Source of the DNA: Colletotrichum lupini
Lineage: Eukaryota; Ascomycota; Sordariomycetes; Glomerellales; Glomerellaceae
Assembly: GCF_023278565.1 (NCBI RefSeq)
Contig: NC_064680.1
Coordinates: forward strand, 3,534,001-3,598,000
Direction of reading: 5' to 3'
Length of the DNA: 64,000 nt
Shown: one piece after another, positions 1 through 12,374 of the stretch
How positions within the stretch are numbered: position 1 is the stretch's first letter
How the letters are laid out: each line of letters starts with the position of its first letter
Made by a program: the position numbers and the translations under genes
The notes under the pieces: generated by a model
Database searches by the model: none
The model's input: the letters and a program-made list of their open reading frames with translations, nothing else
Told to the model about the DNA's origin: nothing

Positions 1-3000
1 TAAATTACTGCGTTAGGGCTTGTTACCGTAGTCTTTTATAACGTCTTGCTAGTAGTATTAGTGCCCTTTTAGTAATTTCCTTTTCCTCGTCGTTTATTAG
101 TATTACTACGACGATTTTATTAAGGATAATTTCTTATACCTCTATTACGGGTTATATAGCTTCCCCTAGCTCTTTTTCTTTTTATAAGTTAGAAATTACC
201 TCGATAGGATTTATATAATATAGTCTAATTACTATAATTAATACCTTAAGTAACTAGTTACGATCTTTTATAACTACGTAAGAACGCTCGTTAACAGAAA
301 TTAATTTATATAGCCTAGCCTATTATTAAGTGATTTTACGCTATACTCGTATATCCGAATTTAGGGGCATATTTAAATTAACCCCTATATTAGGCTTATT
401 ATATATAGTAATTACCTTATTAACTTACTTTTTTATACTTACCTCGCGCAGTGCCCGTATTACTTTTTTAATTACTTAAGCTCGCTAGCTTATATTTAGT
501 AACGGTAGCGAGGCTAAGGTCGTTTTTAAATATACTTTAAATATTAGAAGCGTCGGTATAAGCCCGTTAGGCCCTATAGTATCGTTATAATATTTAAATA
601 CCGTTTAGAGGTATTCGTTATTATCGGAATCGGGATTTTCCTTTTTAATAATTTTAAACGCTCTTTTTAATTATTAGTACGCCCTTTTTATTTTTTTAAT
701 ATTATAATACGCTTTAACGGGTACGATTTTTAATTATATACCGTAAGCCGTCGTATTTTTTTTAAATTCTATTAACTTAAAACTAATATTAGCGTTAGTT
801 TTAATACTATTTAGCGGTCCTTAATATATATTAATTTAGCTTTTTTATAGAGCTACCTATACTATTTTTACTTATAAATCCTATAGGAATTGCCCTACTT
901 AGAATAATATAGCCTCGTCGATTATATATAAGACCGGTCGACTATTTAAGTAGAAGATATTAACTACGATCTCCTAATTAAAGTTAAGCTTATCCCGTAA
1001 TTTAAATTTAAATTTACGTAGGCTCTATATATTTATTTAGTATTAGTAATATACTTTCGTTAACTACTTTAGCGCCCCTATTTCGATATTATTATTACTT
1101 AAATGCTTTAGGAAGTTATATAGCCTCGCGACTAATAAGTAGCTAAATCTTTAGTATAATTATCTAAGCTTACTTTCCGTTAGGTAATTAATCGACTTCG
1201 TATTATTAATAAGCCTTATAAACGCGTGCCCCTATTATTATTTAACTATTTCGAAGTACTTACGGCTAGAGATTCTATTCTTTATATTATCGAATATAAT
1301 ACCTAGTCGATCTATATCTTTTAGATATAGGAGAAATAGGGTATTAACGAGTAAGATATAAAAAGTTATCGTTCCGAAGTACGTCTCTACTTTTACTATA
1401 CCTAGGGTAACGATTTCTTTACCTAGGCCGAAGCTAATCCTCGTAATACTTATTATTAACGTATTAAGCGTTACTAATACGATTTTCTATAGCGCTTAGA
1501 ATTACCCTTTTTTTCTTATTAACTATTATAATGCCCCAGTATCTAAGATAATCTTATAGAAATTATCTAAGCCGTACCTTTTATTTATATAGAATACTTA
1601 TATAAGCTTAGTATTTAAGTAATTTAAGTAGTATAAAAAGGGCCCCTCTAACTACCCTTAAAATTACTTAATACTATGTCTCTTCTTTTTAAATATTAAG
1701 AGAGTAGAATTTTGCGCTATTAGATTCGTCCTTTCGCCCACCTCTATATCCGTTATTTAAGGGACCTTCCCTTACTATCTATAAATAAAAGCCTACTTAT
1801 TAAGGGCTTTTATTACTTTTTATTCGTTTAGCCTCGTATATCCTCCCGAGGCTAACGGGGCGAAGAAAGAGTAGTTAATATCGTCGACTTTATTATAATC
1901 TAATTCGTTAATATAAGGGGTAAGATCTTTTTTATCTTCCGAATCTCTTATAAGGTACGGGTACTTTAGGCCGCTAAATTAGCTACTTTCGCTAGGTTCT
2001 ATACCCCCGGATCTACTTTTATATATAATAAAGAATTAGTTAAATTAATAAGGGCTAGTTTTGCTATTTACTACCCTCGATTTTCTATATTATTTATATA
2101 ATTTAATACGCTCTTCCTCGGAGTAGTTACTTAATTAATATCTATCCTTTTTATAAATAAAACACTACTTTTTCTGTTACCCTACTCGCGAGTTAAATCT
2201 CTACTTATTTAACGAATCTAGGATTCCTTACTAGCGATTACCGTACCTAGTTTCCTTTCCTTTTTTATTATATATTCGGTTAACTTAATATTATTAGTAA
2301 GGGCCGTCGTACGCCTAGAGGTAGGTTTAGTATAATATTCTCGCCTTAATATTAAAACTAAATCTTAGCTTTAAATAGAGCGTCTCGTAGTCTTTAGGTA
2401 CTTAGTATAGAGTTATTTTCGCTTTTAGAACGCGCTAGACTACGGTATAAAAATATCCGACTTTTTACTTATTAATCCCCTTATTTAGCTAGGTTTTTAC
2501 TAGCTTATTAATTCGATTAATAAGCTTTTTGAGGATTTTTACTTATAATTTACCCTCTATTATCCTAGCTATAAATACAAAAGAAATTGCTTATAGCTTA
2601 AATAGGAGCTTTAGATTCTTATTATAGGTCTTAAAGCGGCTTCGGATTGCGTTAATAATACTAAGAAAGTTATTTTAATTAAAATTACGCACCGCTTCGT
2701 AGTAATAATTAGAGGCCTTACTTACGAGTACGATATTAATTACCAAATAGTATTAGTATTCTCTAATCCCGACTTTTTTATAATAGTTATAGAATATTAT
2801 TAGGGTCTTTTATAAGACCTCGTATTTCCCTTTAAAGTATAATTTTTCTCTTAAAAAGATCTTTTTAAGATTTATAAATTACCTCGTATTTATTACTATA
2901 TTTTTAGTATTTATATACGATCCTTACGTCGCTACGTATTATTAATAACTTCGGGTAGTCTACCTCCTTTCCTACTAGCCGATTAGTACCAAATTTCGTA

Positions 3001-5419
3001 TTAATAGTAGTAACGAGCTATAGATCGAAATAAGTAGAATTATCGATTATTATACTTCTAGTACTATATTTTACTTCTATATATCCTTTTACGACGATAG
3101 ATTACTATTAGTAATTATAGGAAGGAAATCTGGGTCGTTCACCCTTTTTCTAAATTCGTTAAAGTAATTATACGCCCTATCGATTTATACTTAGGTTTAT
3201 ATTACGAATTCCTCCTTTATAATCGTCGCTACTAGGATTTCGTAAGGTTTTTATAATTATAATTGCGCTAGTAGTACCCCTCGCTTATAAAAGAATTTAT
3301 TAACCGCTTTTATAATTCTTAAGCTTGCGCTTACGAACTATTTATTTAGTTAATAACTAAGGTCGTTTATAATTTCGTAAAATAGGGGTTGCCCCTATAG
3401 CCCCTTTTTTTTATAGACCTTAGTTAAATAGATTAATATTACGTTAATTTACTCGCCGTTAGGCTAATCTACGATTCTATATATCTACGTTCTTTAATAG
3501 TCCGGGTTAATATTTACTTACTTATAAGGGATTAGGATTCTATTTAGGATTGGGTTTCTTTTTCTTTTTTTTTACTCTAACTTACTAGGGGTCGTGCTCT
3601 AGCTTATACCCGTATTAGTAGTTATTAGCGTATTTAATCTTAATAAAAATATATCTAATCCGCGCGTTAGCTATAATAAACCCGTACTTTTACTACTTAA
3701 TAAATTCGTTAGGGTCTAGGCGATTCCCGCTTCCTTTTACCGTCTCGCTACTACTCTCGTTTTTATTATCTTTAGTAACTATTATTAGCCCTCTAGATCG
3801 CTAGCTATCGTTCTTATTAAGATCCCCTTTTTTATTTAGTATAAAAAGGTAGGTTTTAGTAGTCCCTTTTTTATTAGTAGCGGTAGACGTTTATATTACT
3901 ATAAGAAGACGAAGTAATTAGTCTCGGGATTTTTATTAGTTACCGATTTTTACTATTTCTAAATACTTCTAGCTTTATAAGCCTCGTGCTCTTTATAATC
4001 TCTAAATTACTTCCTTCCTTAACCTACTTCCTCTAGGGTAGTATTCTATAATAATAGTTAAAAATAGACGCTAAGTAGCTCGTAAAGGAGCCGTATAGGT
4101 AGTTAAGTATAATTAGCGAAGTTAAGTCCTCTTTTTTATAAAGTCGCGCAGTTATTAAAAATACTTATTACGATTTACGCTCGTACTAACTAAGGTTAAA
4201 TACCTTAAAAATCCTTTTTTTACGGCCTCTTAGTACCCTATTTTATAGTTTCCTAGGTAGTCTTTTTTATAAGCTAATTATACTAATTTAGTAATTATCG
4301 TTTGCTAGTAATTCTTTTTATTACTTAGTTAATTTCTCGAAATTAATAATCTCGCGCTGGGAGTTAATAATATAAAAAGGGGCCTCTCGACGGCCCTCTA
4401 AAGGATTCTCTTTTTTCTTTTTAGACTTTAATAAGAGGTCGCTTACCCTCTCTTAAACTAATAACTTTCTTTTTCTCTTTAAGCTAGCTATCTCCTTCCC
4501 TAGGCTAACCTCTAATACTCATAATACTCGTAGCTCGAGGTTATTATAATTTTTAAATCCCCTCCTCCCTCGTCGGACCGTCCCCTTAACTATATTCTTA
4601 TAGAATACTTAGGGGGTAGCTAAGGGGGCTACGAGGAGGCTATTTAAATTGCGGGCCTCGAGGTTAGATCTATAAGATCTTTATAATAATAAACCCTTTT
4701 ATATACTATAGATTTCTTAGCTTTATAACTTTTATATTAATAGCTATTATACTTATTAAAAAGACTACTATACTTAAGGATCCTTTTTTTAAATCGCGCA
4801 GTACTCTTTTTATACCGTATTATTAAGCCCGTTTATTATATTAGTTAATTAAATAGGTAGTCGTTATATAGGGAATTCTTTTTACTAATTTAGTTAGTTA
4901 ATTTCTAATCGCGGGCTAGCCGTAGGGAAGTTATTTAATAAAAAAAGCTACTTAAAGTAATAGCGAAATACTAGTTACTTAAGCGGTTCTATTGATTAGT
5001 ATAGTTTAATATAGTAGACGTTAACCTCTCGTAGGTAGTAAAGGGCTACGATTACTTAATTCCGTGCGGTATTTAATAATTACCTCCTTTTTTATTTACT
5101 TCCGTAAGGTTAATTAGTATAAATCTCCTATCTTATATAGTATTAAGAGGTCGTCTCTTTTACGTAACGAGATACCTTACCGATTTATAATAGTAGAATT
5201 TAATTACTAATTAGTATTAATATCCCTATTATAAGGTAGTTAGTTCGAACCGTAGTTAATAAAGAGATTAATTAAACTATCTAAATATCTACGTAGTAGG
5301 TATAAAAAGGAGGTTCTAACCGTAGGTTAGGCTGGCTACGATAATCGTAAATAGGGCCCCTAATTGGCCCCTGCGCAGTCGGCTATATGCCGCGGTCGAA
5401 TTGGATTTCTAATCCGACA
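1..5419 (-). mobile_element. RIP-destroyed Ty1/copia retrotransposon, family A, copy 1 (left end outside window)
   Basis: This AT-rich block aligns by eye along its whole length with the family A element at 19524-32470: its first bases correspond to about 21475 there, and its right end is the same LTR. The coding strand is minus. On that strand 1529-1561 reads FYKIILDTGAL, an aspartic protease DTGA motif. All frames are full of stops, and CpA/TpG dinucleotides are almost missing, which indicates RIP. The reverse transcriptase part lies beyond the left window edge. Compared with copy 2 it has about 386 extra bases (roughly 3951-4336). The copia assignment comes from the RT motif seen in copy 2. 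Confidence 0.85.
5215..5419 (-). repeat. LTR of family A copy 1 (5' LTR of the minus-strand element)
   Basis: This is 205 bp matching the solo LTR at 39224-39428 from end to end, with differences mostly of the C-to-T and G-to-A kind. The left terminus TGTTGG has become TATTAA. The right end keeps CCGACA and is followed by TACGG, which should be the target duplication if the missing left end of the element carries the same five bases. Confidence 0.85.
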
Positions 5420-5742
5420 TACGGAACCTAAAGCTATCTAATAGGACTTAATCAACGGGGCCTCCTAAGTAATTGCAGTCATGGCTTTCCTCTTATCAAG
5501 TTAAGCAACTAATTTGAGAGAATGCTACTCACTGTTGCATTGGATTCTCTTCTTCTCACGCTATTTGGCAGCCATTTATCCAGATCGAGTTCCTCTGCAA
5601 ACCAGTAATTACGCAAACGAACCCCGCACCAAGCCATGCAGTATTTCCATTCGGATTTATACGCAGGAAATACCAATTCTCCCTTCAACTTTTGGACACC
5701 GATTTCGCACAATAAATTGTTGCTCAGCCTTGTTCGCATACA
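5420..5742. other. Intergenic: LTR edge to NLR start
   Basis: Base composition changes abruptly from AT-rich repeat to ordinary genic DNA just after the LTR. No conserved gene is visible. The stretch probably holds the promoter and leader of the NLR gene, which therefore starts about 320 bp from a heavily RIPed element. Confidence 0.5.
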
Positions 5743-8700
5743 ATGACTCAAATCAATCAACGCCAGGACTGGGAAGGGCCATTGAAGCTACTGCAAAAGC
5801 AGCTCTACGAGGAAGAACTCTGCCGTTTGCGGGAATGTAGATCTCTCGCTGTTTTTCAAGACCAGCTAGAAACACTCAAAGAGGATCGGGGAGCTCTCCA
5901 ATTCGAAGGATCATGGAAGTTTCTCCAAACCGTGGTCAAGCGGCTTAGCCCTCTAGTAGCAGCTGTTGAGTACGTTGCCCCTAGTCTAGGCATTCCTTCA
6001 TGCATGTGGGGGGCCATGATTCTACTTCTTGATGTTAGTTATCCCTTGGTTTTCATTGCATCTGAATGAACGACATTGCTAAAGTGGTATCATCTAGGCC
6101 GTGAGCTTGAGAAAGCAATATTTGGACACCGTTCTCGGGTACTACGATGGCTTAATTTCGATTCTGCCATGCCGAGAAAATCTCAAGTCGATAATGGCAG
6201 ATAATCCAGAGCTTGAAGGGGTTGTGTTGAATTTCTACAAACACTACCTCGATTGTAGTGGGCAGTTTCTCCAAATGTTCTCTCCAAGACGATCTGTCGC
6301 CAAGCGTTAGTAGCACAATGAAGCGAAAAACTGGCACGTATCTGACTCGACATCATTTGACAGGGTTTTACCGGAGGGTTCTTTTTCTTCGTAACCTTTA
6401 TGGGCTCTCAGATTCCATGAATGCTCTCAAGTCAGCGGCAGAAAAAGCTACAAAAGCATACCGAATCACCTCGGAGCAACAACGTCAAAATATTATACAA
6501 GAGGATCTGAATCAGATCAAATCAGCCGTCGAACAAATGAACCGAGATCCACCCCAAGAGTCTCTCAGCCGGCTTGCGTATGTTCGATCTAGCAGCTTCA
6601 GGCATACACTCCCCCCCAGCGGCATCACATTCACTGGGCGATCGGCAGAGTTGAAAGCACTACATACCTACCTTGGTCCTCTTACTGAATCAGACCATGA
6701 CCAAACTCCTGGTCTGCGTTCTGTCGTTTTATGGGGCCTTGGTGGGATGGGCAAATCGCAGCTCGCATTAGCCTACGCCCATCAGCATAAATCTTCATAC
6801 AAGGCTTGTTTCTGGATACAATGTGAAGATTTGGTCAACATATGCAATGGATTCATGAAGATTGCGAGAAAACTCGGTTATGAGCCTGCGGGCTTAGAGG
6901 CAGACGTACTAAGCGTCAAAAACTGGCTGGAGAACGAAGGTACTAGCACAACAGGTTCCAAATATCCCGTACTTTCATTTTCAATACTGGCGCTAATATC
7001 TAGTCTTTTCGGGGCAGGAAAACAGTGGCTTCTTGTGTTAGACGGTGCGGACATGGGGCCAACCCCTGAGTTTCTCCAGCAGTACTGGCCATCGGGAGAC
7101 GAGGGCTCCGTTCTTGTGACAAGCCAAGATAAACAATGGCAGATTTCCGACTATGTCCGCCACAACCTTGAAGTTTCCAGTCTATCTGAAGATGATGGAC
7201 TTCAGTACATTAATCAGTTTATGAGGAATCACGGAAGGAGTGTTGGACCAAGAGAGGCGGCGACCATTCTTGCAGAGTCAGGCAGGCTGCCCCTGGCATT
7301 ACATCAAATGCTTTCCTTCATGGTGACCGAGAGCCTTAGTGCAGAAGAGTTTTTGGACCAATTTATGAATAGCCGATCGGTGGATGACTGGGACATGTCG
7401 ACATCGCGCAATCTGGCAACTTTTCTCAACCTCGCCTTCAAGAACCTCAACGATCCGACGAAGAAGGTACTCGAGAATTTATCGTTACTCGATGTCAATC
7501 GAATTCCTGGTTTCCTGGTGAAGAAAATAAAAGAACTTTTGGCTAGGTAAGTCAGCACCTGGATTAAGGCACAGAACCCTTGAAATAACTCAAGGAGCCG
7601 TCTAACTTACAACAGCGATGGCGCACAATTCAATCATTTGACTCGATACTCCCTCATAAACAAATCAAAAGAAGATGGCGATTTCTACGAGATGCATCCG
7701 CAGGTCAAGAGACAAGTCATCCTACGTATGCCCCCAGAACACCTGAAAGAAAGGGCACAGTGGGTTACCGGCCAACTTCGAGAGTATTTCCCTCGCCAGT
7801 CAGTCTTTGGCGCTGAACTGGACGACACAAATCCAAATTGCCCATCATTGATAGCACATGTACTAGCTTTTAAGACGACCATAAATCGTTACAACTGCGA
7901 TATTCAAGATATCGAGAACCTTGCTAGCTTGTATCTAGATGGCGGCATCTACTCTTGGGCCCGTGGGCTACTCGAGGTCGGACGAGACCTCACCGACGCA
8001 GCAAGGACGCTGTGCGGAACAGGCAAAGTTTCTCTGTTCACCAAAGCACAGATATTCTCCTTCCATGCTTCCATCATCTCCGACAGTGGGAGACTCAGGG
8101 AGGGCCTCCGCGAATTCGAGTACGCACTCATCTTCAGCATGCGCTACGTTTCCGAAACGGAGGACTCTGAGCCTTCGGAGCCCCTAGCACTACTTTCAAA
8201 TGCCTATAACAATGTGGCGGCAGCCCATAACCGCCTCGGCAATTTTGAGGAGGCTTCAAGGTACAACAACCAGGCCTTGAGCTTAAAGATGAGTTTGGAA
8301 GAACGCGGTCTTCCTATGTCACACTCCCTCTGTCTAACATACCAAACGATGGCCTATACAAAAGCACAGCAAGGGGACATTGCGGGTTCAGTTTCGTGCT
8401 TTGAGAAAGCCATCGAATACGGCTCTGTGTCTGAAGAATCCATTCCGAGATTGGCATTGGCGCAACATAACTTCGCACATCTTAGGCTATTGGAGGGCAA
8501 TCTTAAAGATGCCTGTGATCTATTCTTTACAGCTTGGGGAACCAGAGCTGAGAAACATGGCGACCACCCAGATACGGGTATTTCACAACACATGCTAGCT
8601 CATTGCTATCATAAATTGGGGGGAAAGGAAAACTTGGAGTTTGCTAGGTTTGCTCTAATCTATTTGAAGCCTCAAACAAGGCAGGCTTGACTGACATCAC

Positions 8701-8936
8701 TCACTAGATCGTTATTGCAACAGGCAGTCGTACTGTTCGAGGAGCGACTTTCGGAACCCGACAATAAGAGATTAGCCTGGTCTCTGTTTAAGCTTGCGCT
8801 GGTTCAAGATGAACTTGGAGATCTCAAGGCCGGAGAGAACCGTATAAGGGCAGAGGAACTGTATTTCCAGGAAACGGGACATTCCGAAGTCACATTGACC
8901 GAGGATCTACTCAATGATTTAGTGCCATATATCTAA
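5743..8936 (+). CDS. NLR-like STAND protein: N-terminal helical domain, NB-ARC, TPR repeats
   Basis: Five exons join into 980 codons: 5743-6033, 6098-6305, 6364-7546, 7616-8647, 8708-8936. The introns (64, 58, 69 and 60 nt) end in AG and restore one frame throughout; donors include GTTAGT and GTAAGT, while the last (GTTTGC) is weak. Residues 1-260 resemble the helical N-terminal region of fungal STAND proteins. The NB-ARC follows: P-loop GLGGMGKS near residue 297, Walker B-like WLLVLDGAD, GSVLVTSQD as the RNBS-B/sensor strand, and RLPLALHQM as the GLPL motif. Residues about 745-900 carry helical pairs typical of TPRs, such as AYNNVAAAHNRLGNFEEA. Such proteins are ATP-switched oligomerising sensors; in fungi several control non-self recognition or regulated cell death. 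The effector output cannot be read from the N-terminus. The gene looks intact although it lies next to a RIP block. Confidence 0.88.
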
Positions 8937-9437
8937 CGTACTTTAAGGTAGTTAGGGATAGATGATATCGCGCCCTGCGCCTCCACCCCTTTAAACTTAA
9001 GCACGAAAAGAAAGAAAAACTCGGCAAAATTACGTATATATCGAAAGATCATACATCACTATTCCAAGATTTGCTTGATAGATGATGTCGCTATGTAAAG
9101 TGTCGCCGATTTACCTTCATCGTCGTCTGAATACGTTACTCTTCTTCTTTTCTCGAGAAAGTAGAAAATTATGCACAGAATCCATGTTGATCTACGAGTC
9201 AAGCAGTGGAAACGCGTTTTCTCAGCTGCATGCACCGTGAAAACCGGGGGAGGGGGGACGTCATAGGATTCCGGCGAAGCCCAGAGCCTACATGAACTCA
9301 ACCCATCCCATGTCACTGATACCCGGCTTGATTTCCTCTGCAATTCAAAAGTCATTGACACCCTCCTTCCTCTTTCAGCAACACACCCGCATAAAGTCTA
9401 GTTGCTGCCACACCTGCTGCAGAGTCCCTTAGACCCG
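8937..9437. other. Intergenic between NLR and CmcJ/NvfI-type gene
   Basis: Ordinary-composition DNA without a supported gene. It has a G-rich run and a GACGTCAT sequence near 9256, which resembles a bZIP/CRE half palindrome. Both neighbouring genes run to the right, so this should hold the terminator of the first and the promoter of the second. Confidence 0.4.
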
Positions 9438-10825
9438 ATGGTAGCCTCGCTAAGCCTCAATGTACAGGGTCATTTGGACTCCCAATACATTCCATTCCGA
9501 AGTGCACGCTGGAACTTTCTGAAGACCCTTCGCTTCTCCCTCCTACTTAAAAATGGTATCTTTTCGAAGACAGAATTCGGCAGCAACCGCCCAGTCTCTC
9601 AAAATTCGTTCGCAGTTTGTTCCGCAGGAGCACCTATCTATTTCCGTGAAATGGATACACAGGAAGACCATAAAACACTAGGGAAGATCGGATACCTGAA
9701 GCGGCTTGAACTCTATGGAACAGAAAAGCCGTATCAAATAACGGTCCGCCCGAAGTATGTCCAAGACTCGGACGCGCAGAAGACAAACATTGTTATCGAT
9801 CCACAGGTCGTCAAGATTACTGATATCATTAATCGACGGGGTGAATTTAGCACGGATATTCAGGGTTTCGAGCTCGCCACTTTTCCCAGTTCGTTATCCT
9901 CTGATGAACTCCAGGACTTAGACGAGATTGAGTCTCGTTACTATGCCGAAGCCAAGGAATTTCTCATGCGAAGATATAATGCTCACAGAGTGCTCATATT
10001 CGATACGACGGTATGCTCAGTCTGTCGTTCATCCAAGATATCAAGTGTAACGCAATATAGATTAGACGCTCGAAACCAGGTCGCAACACGGACACTACCC
10101 TCCTCAAGAACCAACAGATTCTAGGGCCATCCATTGACTGTCATGTCGGTAAGTCACCCTAGACTGTCTCCCAAACCTGCTCGAAAGATCTGACTTTGAC
10201 GACATGACTCTTCGTAGATCAAAGCCCCAATAGCGTTCGCAAGAGAGTGAGGAAGAACTTTCCTAATGACGCAGACCAGCTATTGGCTCAGCGCGTGCAA
10301 GTAGTCAAGTAAGCTGATCTAGACCAGCCCGCGTCTTTAGATCTGACAGACCCTATCACAGCATATGGCGAGCTCTCCGCTTCCCATGTCAAATCCGTCC
10401 TTTGGGCTTGTGCGACTACAGATCGACCAGACCTGGAGACTATACACCAGCTGATCTTGTCTCATCCGTTTGGGAAGGCGAGACATTGCAAATTTACCAC
10501 AACCCTAACCACGAGTGGTGGTTCGCCAGCAAGATGGAAGCGGACGACGTGCTTCTCATCAAAATGTTTGACTCTGAGGGAGAAAGGGAGGGTAACGAAA
10601 CGGCCATGTGTGAGTACCTTCTAGAATTCTTCTTTTCCATGAGTCAAGTTCTGCTTCTGGTATCGAGTCTTGCGGTCTTACCTAGCATGCACGTGGTTCG
10701 ATATTTTCTAACAAGCACGCTTCGCAGGTACACCTCATTGCTCTTTCGACTGGGAAGACGCCCCTGAGGGATCGCATGGGCGAGAGAGCATGGAAATCAG
10801 AGCAATTATATTTTCTGAACTCTAG
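9438..10825 (+). CDS. CmcJ/NvfI (AsaB-like) family putative Fe(II)/2-oxoglutarate oxidoreductase
   Basis: Five exons join in frame: 9438-10010, 10061-10148, 10218-10308, 10362-10609, 10728-10825, giving 365 codons. Joining repairs what looks like a broken reading frame and gives family landmarks in order: GEFSTDIQGFEL, HRVLIFDTTIRRS, CHVDQSP (a candidate HxD metal-binding pair near residue 220), QVVNIWRAL, GLCDYRS, YHNPNHEWWF, VLLIKMFDSE and the C-terminal RESMEIRAIIF. The family includes the novofumigatonin enzyme NvfI and aspergillic-acid cluster protein AsaB; members oxidise small molecules, often in secondary metabolism. The substrate is unknown. The first about 80 residues are poorly conserved; a further intron (possible donor near 9553, acceptor near 9629) or a later start is possible. 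9438 is the first ATG in the frame. Confidence 0.8.
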
Positions 10826-11154
10826 GAAGCTTGAGACTTTCAACTTTGGGTAATAATAGGAAGCTCCACACTCATTTGATTGAAACGAATTCACTGTGCA
10901 ATTTCCGGAAGACTTTATGATATTAATGAGAGTTTTTATATCTTCCCCCTTTCCGCTGCTATCAAGTCATAACAATCTTCTTGGACAACACATGTATTAG
11001 AGTAAAGAGTGTTTCTCCATGAAAGAATGTCACGGATAAATTTCATTCCTATCAATATGCGACACGTCCTCGAACCAAGCTTCGTATGGTGCTGAGTATC
11101 TAATGTGATTAATCACTGATGGGATGCAGGGTAAGGTGTTAAAACTCACTTAAA
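10826..11154. other. Intergenic, convergent genes
   Basis: No gene or repeat is recognised. It lies between the stop of the CmcJ/NvfI-type gene and the stop of the small minus-strand ORF, so it probably holds two 3' untranslated regions. Confidence 0.4.
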
Positions 11155-11358
11155 TCAGCCGGCCTTGTTGACGAAGTCATCGTCGTCGTCTTCATCATCG
11201 TCGTCGTCCTCATCAGGATTGGGCTGCTTCGGCTTCGCAGCATTACTCTCCTTCTTGGCGGCTATCTCCGCAGCCTTCCGACGAGCTTCGAGCTCATCCT
11301 TTACCCATTTCTTCCACGGCTGAGATCTCTGATCTTCATTTGGGTTGCTAGATACCAT
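11155..11358 (-). CDS. Small acidic hypothetical protein (67 aa)
   Basis: The frame from the ATG at 11358 gives a basic, helical middle (PWKKWVKDELEARRKAAE, then Lys/Ala-rich) and a C-terminal run of Asp/Glu ending DDDFVNKAG. No family is recognised. The strong compositional order (amphipathic helix, then acidic tail) is more protein-like than most small ORFs here, but acidic runs can also arise from simple GAY repeats. There is no visible intron and no clear partner. It could also be the last exon of a longer gene on the minus strand. Confidence 0.4.
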   Translation of the reverse strand: MVSSNPNEDQRSQPWKKWVKDELEARRKAAEIAAKKESNAAKPKQPNPDEDDDDDEDDDDDFVNKAG

Positions 11359-12374
11359 GTTGCGTGATGATGTTGAAATATTCAAGCTGACAAAGTTTTA
11401 GGGGCGAAGTTTTGATGGAAGACCGCGAAACATTGGCGCTTGAGAGTTTCACAGCCTCGAAAACAGGCCCCGAGGCTTAAGTATCCCTCTGTGTGGTATC
11501 ATGCTCATAAATAGATCAGAAGGCCTTGAGAGCTCTCTTCCAGCATCTGGCCAACATCACGCTCCGAGCTGTTTGCCGATGGTATGCGTTAATGCATCCT
11601 GCTTTTGCCATCCTTCCGTATGCACGGGAACATGTTGGAACACGTAGCCTGTTGGTTGTGGGTGTTGTGTCACCACACCGCTCGGCGAATCTGACACAAA
11701 GCTACATCGAGAAGGTCATCATATAATTTCATCGGGCGCGGGTGAAACAGACCACAGCTATCTTGTATGGCTGTTCTAGGTTCCTGCAATTGATCTCAAT
11801 CAACCACACAGACTCTGATTGGTGAAGCGTAACTGACAGTCTTCTTTCATTGACTGGAGCCCCGCACACCTTTTACGGCAATAATGTCACACTGTGGATG
11901 CGTGTGCCTTCGGGCATTTGGGACAATTTGAGGGGATGGAATATTCGCAGCCTGCCTTGAATGTGCATCAGGACTGAGATATCATAACTGCAGCCAGCTG
12001 GTTGTCAGAAACTGTGATCCAAGCCTTGGAATAATTTCGTCTGATTGGATGGCTGACGTACCCGAACTGCATGCTCCTTCCATTGGGGTCAAGTATAGGT
12101 ACTTTTATGAACACACAGCAATCATTCCTCTGAAGCCAAGGTAGGTATGCACAGGCAGCCACGCAGCCTGATGATCTGGTGCCACCTGCCTGTCTTACAA
12201 TTCACAACAAATATCCCTGTAAGAGGCAATACCTACCTACCCATCATTGGGACATTCCCCTCCTTCTCACGCAGACAATGATTTCCGACCGCACCAAACG
12301 CAAGGTTCTGAGTGGCAATCCCGACCCCGTCCAAATTCTCACCCTCTCCTGATCTTTCGTTAACAAGACTTCTT
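11359..12374. other. Intergenic region upstream of the beta-lactamase-like gene
   Basis: About 1 kb of mixed composition with no supported ORF; short frames on both strands lack protein-like composition. The final about 150 bases are C/T-rich, as is common in fungal leaders before a start codon. Confidence 0.4.

Noticed and set aside
5509..5840. Two overlapping frames on opposite strands before the NLR
   Set aside because: They overlap the NLR first exon or its leader and have no family-like motif.
9059..9361. 100-codon minus-strand frame between two plus-strand genes
   Set aside because: No motif; composition follows the local C/T-rich leader of the next gene.
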